NCBI GenBank assembly: GCA_047627515.1
Contig: JBLHTU010000087.1
Location: 1 to 14,855, forward strand
Reading direction: 5' to 3'
DNA length: 14,855 bases
Source: JAYPLE01 sp047627515
GTDB lineage: Bacteria; Bacteroidota; Bacteroidia; Cytophagales; Cyclobacteriaceae
Part shown: in pieces, positions 1 through 8,400 of the stretch
Layout of the letters: each line of letters begins with the position of its first letter
Position numbering within the stretch: position 1 is the stretch's first letter
The notes under the pieces: generated by a model
Database searches by the model: none
The model's input: the letters and a program-made list of their open reading frames with translations, nothing else
Told to the model about the DNA's origin: nothing
Program-made: the position numbers and the translations under genes

Positions 1-1018
1 TGCGGAAAAATTTGAGTCCCTTGGAAGTTTTGTGGAATTTAGCAGCAGCATCGATCATACTTCGATTAAGCTGTACAGTCAGAAAGAACATGTAGCCGCC
101 TCTCTAGAGCTATTGACTGAGCTGCTAATAGACTCTACGTTTCCTACAGCAGAGTACGAGAGGCTTCAACAAATACGAGCACAGCAACTCCAGAATCAAC
201 TTGCAAAAAGTAGTCAATTAGCTACATTAAAATTTAACGAGGCCCTGTTTGGCAAAGAGCATCCGGTCGGAAACATACTGACGGTCGAGTCCGCCCTGTC
301 ACTTTCACTGAAGGATATCAAGCAATTTTATAAAGACAAATTATTTGCTGATGCAAAAGTCTTTGTAAGTGGGCATGTAGACCTACACATCCTCGACCAA
401 CTAAGTTCTTTACAAGACCAGCTACCGACGGTAAGTCATGTCTCGTTAAATCACAGCCCTATCAGTCAAATCAATACCTCAATCATAGAGCAACAAGACA
501 GTGAGCAGGTTTCCTTGCGTCAGGGCATGTTCAGTCTGTCGAAGAAAGACCTGGCGATACACACCTTGGGCATCGCCAATACCATGTTGGGTGGATACTT
601 TGGGTCGCGCTTGATGAAATCTATTAGAGAGGAAAAAGGTTATACATATGGCATTTACAGCACACTTGTTCATACGATAGATCATAGCTATTGGATGCTA
701 GGCTCTGAATTAGTCAAAGAACATAAGCAAGATGCTTTGGATCAGATTGAAAAAGAGCTAGAAAAGCTTGCAACTGTTCCTCCAGATGTAAGGGAGCTAG
801 AAACCATGAAGAACTATTTGAAGGGAAAATTACTCAGCTCTGTCGACTCAATTTTCACGAAAATAGGAATGATTAAAGGACTAAAATTATACGGTCTATC
901 TGATGATTATTTTGAACAATATCTACAGACAATCAATAGTATCAAACCAGACGACATCAATCTTGCGGTGAATAAATACCTTCAGCAAGCAGAAAAAACA
1001 AAAGTGCTAATTGGGTAA
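1..1018 (+). CDS. M16 family (insulinase-like) peptidase, C-terminal part, 5' end outside window
   Basis: The frame is open from base 2 and ends in TAA at 1016-1018. It gives about 338 residues, against roughly 410-430 for a usual M16B protein, so about 80 N-terminal residues lie off the left edge. The GTG at 32 is not the start: the residues before it (AEKFESLGSFVEF) already match the family's usual 'E.LG' segment. Later segments also fit M16: the 'LLTELLIDSTFP' helix, and the C-terminal-domain signature FGSRLMKSIREEKGYTYG at bases 599-652, whose Arg/Tyr pair helps bind substrate. The zinc motif HxxEH sits in the missing part, so I cannot tell an active peptidase from a non-catalytic M16 partner, and Bacteroidota often carry such genes in pairs. 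A periplasmic or outer-membrane location is common in the family but is not visible here. Its last 12 bases overlap the convergent WG-repeat gene. Confidence 0.9.
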   Translation, partial: AEKFESLGSFVEFSSSIDHTSIKLYSQKEHVAASLELLTELLIDSTFPTAEYERLQQIRAQQLQNQLAKSSQLATLKFNEALFGKEHPVGNILTVESALSLSLKDIKQFYKDKLFADAKVFVSGHVDLHILDQLSSLQDQLPTVSHVSLNHSPISQINTSIIEQQDSEQVSLRQGMFSLSKKDLAIHTLGIANTMLGGYFGSRLMKSIREEKGYTYGIYSTLVHTIDHSYWMLGSELVKEHKQDALDQIEKELEKLATVPPDVRELETMKNYLKGKLLSSVDSIFTKIGMIKGLKLYGLSDDYFEQYLQTINSIKPDDINLAVNKYLQQAEKTKVLIG

Positions 1019-3172
1019 GGTTTTAAGCAGCAGGTAGTCATCTAGCTGTATGATTTCGTCATAACCGAAAGGCACCTTAGTATATCCTTCAGCACTCAAT
1101 ATCCCCCATTTACCATCCCGATTTACAATTAACAGCTTGTTCGAAGTCTCTATTATTTCTAGATAATTTGGAGCCAAGCTAATACTCCCTGATTGGTCTG
1201 TCGCTCCCCATAAAATCCCATCAAGACTAAAAATATATGCACCCCCCTGTTCATGGGAAATGACCCGATATTTGGTCTCTAACAGCACCTGACCGTCCGT
1301 ATCAATCATACCAAAGGATCCGTCTTTGGACACAATAGCTACTCCATTCTCAAACGAGCCTGCACTGTCAAATTGAGGTTGTATAACAATTCGCTCCAGT
1401 ATATCAACGTAGCCCCATTTCCCCCCGATCTTGATGGGTATTCTTTCTTCTGCGTAAACTCCTCCATTATCGTATCGATTAGCTATTATCAACCTAGCCC
1501 CTGAATCTAAGTAGCCAACCCGTTGGTTTTTTACAATGCGATATAACCCTTCTCCTCCTTCAGCTATTGTCTCGATTCCTTCGGCAGCACTAGCAATTTG
1601 TTTTCCTTGCTCATTGAACAGCGAGACATAACCCGCACCTTTACCTACATAAAAATCACCTACTACAAATACTGAGTCATAGATCGGATCACCCACCAAT
1701 GCACCGGTTAAAGACATCATACCCCAACCAGAGTTTGTTTTATAGGCAATTAACTTGTCTTGAGGGTTTAACGTCTCTGCGACTACAGTACGAACGAAAC
1801 CACCCTTTGCTAGATAAATATTATGAGAAGTATTTATCGAGGCAATCATTAACTCATCAGTCAGTAGCACGTTTGTATACTTAGGTGCTAATACCCAGTC
1901 TCCGAATGTGTTAATCACACCTATACTTCCTAGATAATCTACGATAATCTTATTCCCTTGCCCGCCCAAAACACCATCATATCTGAAAGGAGAAATCATC
2001 TTTCCTTGAAAGTCGATCAAGGACCAGCTGTTATTTCGAGCGACTGGCACATGATAGCTTACTGAAGGCTTCACCTCTTCAAACCGCTTTGGTGACAACT
2101 TGCGGCCAAACCGATTGTAGACTTGCCAACCTTCTTTATCCTTACAGAAAAAATACATTCCGTCAAAAGCAATAGAGTCTTGTCGACCGATCACGAGTCT
2201 GCCAGAAGTCGTATTTAATTGCCAAGAACGAGTCAGTAGATCCTGCGCAATCAAGTACCCGTCAGTAGCCTGCTTGAGCACGACTGACTGTTGACCGTAT
2301 AGCTTTTTCCCCGCAATCAACACCTCCTGATTACCATTTACATGTGTGATAAAAAAATTGGCCTGATGTCCCAGAGAATCTCCTTCAAACGCAAAAACAG
2401 AATCTGTGGAAAGGGTCATTACTTCCCATTTAGGAAAGGAAGTTAGCCCCTGACCTGGCTGGTACATCTTAAAAGTAGTAGGATGTAGTTCCGACAAATC
2501 ATCTATTGATCGAATCCCCACCTTCCCTGAAGCGGTAACCAAGACGCCCTCAGGTACAAGTTCATATCCATCAATTGCTGACGCCAACCGTGTCCCAGTA
2601 TCGGCCGCCAGATGCCACCGACCAGCATCAATTTGACCTGCGAAAATCGTTTCATTGACCGCGCGGATCTGCTGATAAACAATGGGCATTAGTTGATCGA
2701 AATCCGCTGTCAACAGCCCTTGACGCACGCTTCCTTTGTCATACTGCGACACAATAAAGTGACTTGGCAGCGGAAGAATATCGAAGTAATTGCAGCTTAA
2801 CACTACTTTCCCTTGTAGGTTAATGAGGCCATTAAAGAGATGATTCGAAAACTTTCCCTTGATAGCCGCCAATAAATAGCTGCTATCTAGAATTGACAAT
2901 GAATAGTAGGTCGGCGGTGTAATCAGCTTATTTTTCAAAGAGACGAGTCCCCATTTGCTCCCCTCTTTGTAACCGATTATGTCTCCGAAAATCTGGAATT
3001 TGCCGTCAGACCAGCCTAGTTTATCAAACACGGCCGGGATCAAAGTCGTACCCGTAAGGTCTTTCAGGCCTTCACGCCCTCCCTTACTGAACACCTCGAC
3101 ATCTTGGCGCGCAAAAGCACCCATCTGCGAAATTAAAATTAGAACGAAGAGACTGATTTTTAAGAACACCAA
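1007..3172 (-). CDS. Secreted WG-repeat protein
   Basis: This 721-residue protein starts with a clear Sec signal peptide: K5, a hydrophobic run at about 6-20, and probable cleavage after AFA at about residue 21. The rest is built from degenerate WG repeats, each 'xxGkWGlid..Gk.vipp.Yd'. Clear examples are KEGSKWGLVSL (about residue 70), KTNSGWGMMSLTG, KIGGKWGYVDILERIVIQPQF, KDGSFGMIDTDGQVL and NRDGKWGILSAEG near the C terminus. Middle copies are worn (KEGWQVYNRFGRKLSP, NNSWSLIDFQGKMISP). WG repeats form repetitive beta-rich scaffolds in Bacteroidota exported proteins; their ligand is generally unknown, and I assign none. The start is either TTG at 3172 or the adjacent GTG at 3169. No in-frame ATG lies nearby, and both starts keep the signal peptide. 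It follows hemA by 19 bases and is probably co-transcribed. Its stop lies inside the convergent M16 gene. Confidence 0.88.
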   Translation of the reverse strand: MVFLKISLFVLILISQMGAFARQDVEVFSKGGREGLKDLTGTTLIPAVFDKLGWSDGKFQIFGDIIGYKEGSKWGLVSLKNKLITPPTYYSLSILDSSYLLAAIKGKFSNHLFNGLINLQGKVVLSCNYFDILPLPSHFIVSQYDKGSVRQGLLTADFDQLMPIVYQQIRAVNETIFAGQIDAGRWHLAADTGTRLASAIDGYELVPEGVLVTASGKVGIRSIDDLSELHPTTFKMYQPGQGLTSFPKWEVMTLSTDSVFAFEGDSLGHQANFFITHVNGNQEVLIAGKKLYGQQSVVLKQATDGYLIAQDLLTRSWQLNTTSGRLVIGRQDSIAFDGMYFFCKDKEGWQVYNRFGRKLSPKRFEEVKPSVSYHVPVARNNSWSLIDFQGKMISPFRYDGVLGGQGNKIIVDYLGSIGVINTFGDWVLAPKYTNVLLTDELMIASINTSHNIYLAKGGFVRTVVAETLNPQDKLIAYKTNSGWGMMSLTGALVGDPIYDSVFVVGDFYVGKGAGYVSLFNEQGKQIASAAEGIETIAEGGEGLYRIVKNQRVGYLDSGARLIIANRYDNGGVYAEERIPIKIGGKWGYVDILERIVIQPQFDSAGSFENGVAIVSKDGSFGMIDTDGQVLLETKYRVISHEQGGAYIFSLDGILWGATDQSGSISLAPNYLEIIETSNKLLIVNRDGKWGILSAEGYTKVPFGYDEIIQLDDYLLLKTLPN

Positions 3173-3191
3173 GCAAAGATAATCTGTCTGA

Positions 3192-4463
3192 CTACTTTGA
3201 AGAACTTGAAGACTTAGACTCCTGCTCTAAGTCAAAAAGTTCACTGAGCACTTCTACTAAGTTCTCAGCGTCACCACGCTTGCATGCTGCTTTTAGTTGC
3301 AGAACCGGAAGTTTAATTACTTTTTGCATCATCCGCTTAGTAACCTTATCTACCAAGTCGATCTGCTCCTGATCCGCATTTTTTAGGTACTTGGAAATTT
3401 CATCTACACGGATATCATCGAGGGCTTGCTTAAATTTTCTGATCGTCGGAGATACTTCCATCTCCTGTGACCACTCACTTAACTCAGAGATGCTTTCGGA
3501 CATAATCTGCCGTACTGTCGGAATAGATGACTCTCTAGTTGATATTATTTCAGATGTCTTTTCTTCTAATTGATCTATGTTATACAGAAGTACACCTGGA
3601 ATTTGCTCGATTGTATGGTCAATGCTACGAGGCACTGACAAGTCAATGAGCAACTTAAGATTGATCTTAGTTAAATCAAAAGAAGTCGCAGTTACCAAAG
3701 GCTCACTGACAGCAACTGATGAGATGATAACATCAAATCTATTCACTTGATCTAATGCTTCCGCTAAGGATAGCGACTTGAAGCCATATTGCTCAGCTAG
3801 CTCTTCCGATTTACTGATCGTGCGATTTGCCAAGGTAATATCGGCTGTGACAGAGGATAAATTCCCGGCAACATCTTGTCCTATTTCTCCAAGACCAAGA
3901 ACAAGAATCTTTGGCGCTTTGAAATTGCTTATAAAATGATTGGTGAGATCTACACTCGCGTAAGCTGTACTAGCCGCTCCATCTCTAAACGCTGTTTCTT
4001 GTACCACTCGTTTGTTAGCAAAGAAAATGGAATGCATTAGTCTATGTAAAAATGGTCCAGCAAGGCTCTCATCTGCTGATGCCTGATAGGCCCTCTTTAC
4101 TTGATTAGATATCTGTATATCGCCTAGCACTTTGGCGTCAAGCCCTAATGCTACTTCATACAAATGTTGTACCGCTTCAGCATTTTCAATAGACTTAAAA
4201 AACGAAGAAAGCACTTCCGTCTTTTCAAGACCTCTGTTTATTGCGAGCAAAGAAATGATTTCGGATGACTTATCAACGGCCGACGAGTAGTAAACCTCTG
4301 TCCGATTACAAGTTGAAATAATCAGTAATTCATCTAGTCCTAAAGTATCGTTTAATACACGCAGAAATTCTCGACTCTCTGAGTCATTCAATGAAAGACG
4401 CTCACGTTGGGCAAGTGTGCTTGTCTGATGTGAAATACCTACGGCTTTGAACTTTTCTAACAT
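3192..4463 (-). CDS. hemA: Glutamyl-tRNA reductase
   Basis: The product reduces the glutamate on Glu-tRNA(Glu) to glutamate-1-semialdehyde with NADPH, the first committed step of C5-pathway heme synthesis, in the cytoplasm. The 423 residues match the family's usual length (E. coli 418). The catalytic cysteine is C52 in STCNRTEVY. The quinate/shikimate-type NADPH domain follows, with VLGLGEIGQDVAG at about 187-199, then ITLANRT, VIISSVAVSEP and LLIDLSVPRSID. The C-terminal dimerisation helix bundle ends in a polar, serine-rich tail. The usual 'GEPQI.GQVK' segment reads GDIQISNQVK here, a mild change. The ATG at 4461-4463 gives the normal N terminus (KAVGISHQT). It is the first gene of a leftward unit and is followed 19 bases later by the WG-repeat gene, not by another heme gene. 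Function is firmly assigned; the downstream pairing is unusual. Confidence 0.97.
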   Translation of the reverse strand: MLEKFKAVGISHQTSTLAQRERLSLNDSESREFLRVLNDTLGLDELLIISTCNRTEVYYSSAVDKSSEIISLLAINRGLEKTEVLSSFFKSIENAEAVQHLYEVALGLDAKVLGDIQISNQVKRAYQASADESLAGPFLHRLMHSIFFANKRVVQETAFRDGAASTAYASVDLTNHFISNFKAPKILVLGLGEIGQDVAGNLSSVTADITLANRTISKSEELAEQYGFKSLSLAEALDQVNRFDVIISSVAVSEPLVTATSFDLTKINLKLLIDLSVPRSIDHTIEQIPGVLLYNIDQLEEKTSEIISTRESSIPTVRQIMSESISELSEWSQEMEVSPTIRKFKQALDDIRVDEISKYLKNADQEQIDLVDKVTKRMMQKVIKLPVLQLKAACKRGDAENLVEVLSELFDLEQESKSSSSSK

Positions 4464-4561
4464 TGGAACTTTAAGAGTCTGTTTGCAAAAATAGTTGGAT
4501 TCTTATTTAAATTGAAACTGATTAAACTCATTTATACTTCGGCATAGACCTAACAAAAGTC
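4464..4561. promoter_or_regulatory. Divergent intergenic region between hemA and the HHH gene
   Basis: This 98-base AT-rich gap must hold the promoters of two divergent units. On the minus strand, bases 4493-4486 read TATTTTTG, a perfect match to the Bacteroidota -7 box TAnnTTTG, 22 bases before the hemA ATG. The -33 box (TTTG) is matched only as TTTC at 4517-4514, 20 bases further upstream. On the plus strand only a weak candidate is visible (TTG at 4512-4514, and TATACTTC at 4533-4540, which matches poorly). Neither start codon has a purine-rich Shine-Dalgarno sequence, as is common in this phylum. I see no operator-like inverted repeat. Confidence 0.45.
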
Positions 4562-5494
4562 ATGTTTAAGAAAATAAGAATCTTTATTATTGATCAACTT
4601 GGATTTTCGCTTACAGAAGCAAACGGTACAATTGTTCTTTCGTTCATCATATTAAGTATTATTTTCCTGCCTATTCTTCATGAAAAGCTGATTCTTCAAG
4701 ACACGCTAGCTACTTCAGATTTAGCAGAAATGGAAAAATGGTATGATAGTTTGACGACGACTATCAAAAAAAAACCTGAAGAAATCTCGAAAATAAAGTT
4801 TGAATTTTTTGACCCAAATAACATTTCGTCATCCAAATGGATCAGTTTCGGTATTGAGTCGCGTATTGCAGACCGAATTATCAACTTTAGAAACGCAGGT
4901 GGTTCGTTCCGAAAGTCAGAGGATCTATACAAGATATATGGAATTGATTCGTCAACTGTATCCGATTTGCTGCCCTACGCACTAATAAATTCTATTTCAA
5001 AAGAGAAAGCATCTAAAAATTATTCAAAGTCAAAACAAGACGAGGATGATAAGAACTATTATGAAGCTCAATCAGCAAAGTCCTGGATCAAAATAGACTT
5101 GAACGAGGCTAGTGCTCAGGAGCTCACAAAAATATATGGAATAGGTAAGCGCCTGTCTGAAAGGATCATCAAATATCGAGGTGCACTGGGTGGGTACTAT
5201 TCTGAAAAGCAGCTCTTTCAAATATACAATCTAGAAGACTCAGTGATTTATAAAATTTCGGAGTCCTTTGTAATTGACTCGACCAATATCAAAACACTCT
5301 CAATCAACGGTGACAGCATCAATCAACTCGCCAGACACCCATATATTAATTACAACCTTGCAAGAGCCATTATTAACTATCGAATCAATCATGGTGACTA
5401 CGTATCTATAAGTGATCTCAAGCAAGTCAAAATAATGAATGATTCAATCTTTGAACTCCTACTTCCCTATCTTTCGACAAAATCTGACGACTGA
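4562..5494 (+). CDS. Membrane-anchored triple helix-hairpin-helix (ComEA-like) protein
   Basis: The 310-residue protein has a short basic N terminus with the segment DQLGFSLTEANG at 11-22, then one membrane helix at about 23-39. A linker leads to three helix-hairpin-helix units. Unit 1 is at about 82-140 (FDPNNISSSKW, then GIESRIADRIINFRNAGG and LYKIYGID). Unit 2 is at about 178-236 (DLNEASAQELTKIYGIGKRL, then IIKYRGALGGYY). Unit 3 is at about 244-306. A charged, lysine/aspartate-rich spacer at 146-174 separates units 1 and 2. HHH units of the ComEA/PsbU type bind DNA backbone without sequence preference, and the single membrane helix would place them on one face of the inner membrane. ComEA receives DNA during natural transformation in other bacteria, but such a role here is inference. 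The TGA stop at 5492-5494 directly abuts the helicase GTG in the same frame. Confidence 0.85.
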   Translation: MFKKIRIFIIDQLGFSLTEANGTIVLSFIILSIIFLPILHEKLILQDTLATSDLAEMEKWYDSLTTTIKKKPEEISKIKFEFFDPNNISSSKWISFGIESRIADRIINFRNAGGSFRKSEDLYKIYGIDSSTVSDLLPYALINSISKEKASKNYSKSKQDEDDKNYYEAQSAKSWIKIDLNEASAQELTKIYGIGKRLSERIIKYRGALGGYYSEKQLFQIYNLEDSVIYKISESFVIDSTNIKTLSINGDSINQLARHPYINYNLARAIINYRINHGDYVSISDLKQVKIMNDSIFELLLPYLSTKSDD

Positions 5495-8400
5495 GTGACG
5501 CAATTAATTCAACACTACTTAAAAAAACTAACCAACTTATCGGCGAGTAATAGGTCGCTTCTAATTAATAAACTCTCTACCGCACATTTTTGTGACCTCC
5601 ATGTCTTTGAACATCAGCTTGGCGAAACAAGCTTTCAAAAATTGAACGCATTATTGCAGGGGAAGCCGACGCCATTGTGCGAAGCAATTGACGCTAGAGA
5701 TCAGCTAGCAAACCAACTCTCTCTCAGACTAAAAAAAATAAAAAGATCAGAAGAAATGATCTTTGAAGAGCGCGGTGCAAAAGACCTCTATTTAGGCTGG
5801 CCTTTCATAGAAGGACGATTTAACGATGACACAGATGTGAGAGCTCCTCTGTTATTCTTCCCTATTAAGTTAGAAATAGTGAGGAACACATGGATGCTAA
5901 CGCTAAGAGAAGATGTGAATATTACGCTCAATAAGACCTTTATCCTAGCTTATGCGTACTACAACCAAACACCGCCTGATGAAAATCTACTCGAGACTGT
6001 GATTGGTGATTTTGAGGCTGATAGCACGGTGTTTAGGACACAGCTCTATGAGCTACTCCGAGACAGCTCTATCAACCTTAATTTCAATCAAAATACATTC
6101 CTTGATGAACTCAGCAGTTTTAAAGAGCTCACTAAAGAAGCCTTCAAAAAGACAACCAAAACAGGCTTACTCAAGCTACAAAACAATGCAGTCATAGGTA
6201 TATTTCCTCAATCAGGCTCCTACCTTTTACCAGACTACCTCCAGCTATTGGAATCTCAAAGCTTTACCGATCTAGAAAGCTTTTTTGAAGATAAGAAACT
6301 TCCCGAGACAACCGAGCTTGAAAAAGCCAGCTACAGCAATAGAGTCCCTGAAGAAAATACATTCACCCCTTTTGACATTGATGCGGATCAAGAACATGCC
6401 CTTAAACTGATTAAAAAAGGCAACTCAATATGCATTCAAGGGCCTCCCGGAAGTGGTAAATCACAGCTGATTAGCAACTTAGTTGCTGATTATGTTGCCA
6501 GAGGCCGAAGTGTCCTTTTGATATCTCAGAAACGAGTGGCTCTTGACGTAGTCAAAAAAAGGCTTCAAGAAAAAGACCTACAGGACTTCGTAGGAATGGT
6601 GCATGATTTCAAAAGTGATCGAAAGAGTATTTTTGAGAAACTAGAGTACCAAATCGACCGTCTCAACGAGTATCAGCAAAAGAACAACGCGCTTGATACG
6701 ATAGAACTTGAGAGAAAATTTGTGCAAGCAAGCAGAAGCGTTGAACGTATCTCAGAGGAACTGGAGGAATTTAAAAGTGCACTGTTTGACATATCAGGAT
6801 GTGGCAGATCTGTAAAGGAACTCTACTTGATCTCGAATCCTAGAGCTGAGACGATCTCTATTAAAGCAGTCTTACCGTATTTCACATATGATAAAGTGCC
6901 TGATTTTATTCAGAAATTAAAAAGATACTTTCTGTACTTCGTAGAATACGAAAATAAAAATCACTTCTGGGCGCATGAAAAATCATTTGCCCATTTGAGT
7001 AGCCATCATTTTATCGAAATCCAGAATACTCTCAAAGATGCATTTGATACTTTCGCTGGATTCCAAAAAGAGTCCTCCGAGCTACTACACAAAGAACTTG
7101 ATTATGATGCGACAGACTTTTTTATTCGCAAAAGAAGTATAATTACTCAATTCGTCACGAATCTGGATAATGAAGTCGCCTACCGATTTTTCAAAAAATT
7201 ACTACGAGACAAACCTGATAAAGATATCTCATGGATCTCTGAACTTGAGCGCATTATTCTTCAAAACTTCAAAGGAGAAGGAACGGAAAAGTCTCTTGAA
7301 ACCAATGAACTTGGCCGTTTTCAAGAAGCATTGCAAAAAGCAATCAGTGCAAGAAAGAACCCTTACAGCTACCTTAAGTGGATACTTTTTTCGAAAGATC
7401 GGTTCTTTGTTAGTAGAGTCATTGTTGCCAATAACCTTAGCAACAACAAAGATGGCTTTAGGAAGCTTCTAGTTCGGATAGATAATCGTCTCAACTACGA
7501 ACACAACATTTCACAGCTAAATGAAAAGACTTGGCTGAGTGAGTTTCCAACGTCTCTGCGCAAAATAGATGTTCAAAATTGGTTTTTCTACACGAAACTG
7601 TCACTCAAAACCTTCTATCTATATCATGAGCTTCGAAATATTGACGCTTTCATTAGTTTCAAGTCGGATGACCGAAAAGCTCAAATTAAGTTTTTGAAGG
7701 AATTTGAGAGGCTACTGGATATTTTTCCTGAGCACCTCGAAAACTGGAAAACTTACATGACAGATCACCAGATCAGAGAACTCCTATCTGGACGTGTCAG
7801 CGCGGATAAAGCCCTAAATGAGCTACAAAAAGACTTCGAAAACCTATGTGATTTCCATCAACTAAAAGCCTCATTGACAGAATCCGAGTCAAAAGTGATA
7901 GCTGCATTAGAGCAGGTGGAGCTCACAATCGAGGATCGAATCCAGATCTTTGAAAACAGCCTTGCACTGGCTTGGATCGACCAACTAGAGCTCAAATACC
8001 CTGTACTAAGAACCATTTCTTCACTACAATTCGAGCAATTACTTGCTGAATTAAATCAGGCTGTGGCAGAAAAAATGAGCTGTAGCAGAGAAATTGTTTT
8101 ACTCAGAACCAGAGAGCTCACCTTTCAGAACTTGGAATTTAACCGATTAAATAACAGGCTAACGTACCGGGAATTACTACACCAAGTCACTAAAAAGAAA
8201 CGTATCTGGCCACTAAGAAAAGTAATTTCAGAATTTAGTGAAGAGGTCTTCAAGCTCATCCCTTGCTGGATGACCTCGCCAGAATCTGCTTCCGCAATCT
8301 TCCCAATGGAACAACTTTTTGACCTTGTTATCTTTGATGAGGCATCCCAGTGCTTTGCAGAAAGAGGCATTCCGGGAATGTACAGGGGCAAACAAGTTGT

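Noticed and set aside
32..34. GTG as start of the M16 gene
   Set aside because: The frame is open to base 2 and the residues before this GTG already match the family, so the gene begins outside the window.
4512..4541. Plus-strand promoter for the HHH gene (TTG, 18 bases, TATACTTC)
   Set aside because: The -7 part matches only half of the TTTG core, so it is not listed as a feature of its own.
5492..5494. TGA read as selenocysteine
   Set aside because: There is no clear SECIS-like stem-loop after the TGA and no selenoprotein-like context around it. A stop followed by reinitiation is simpler.
7170..7472. 100-codon plus-strand open frame inside the helicase
   Set aside because: It lies in another frame of a well-supported gene, and its product has no recognisable motif.
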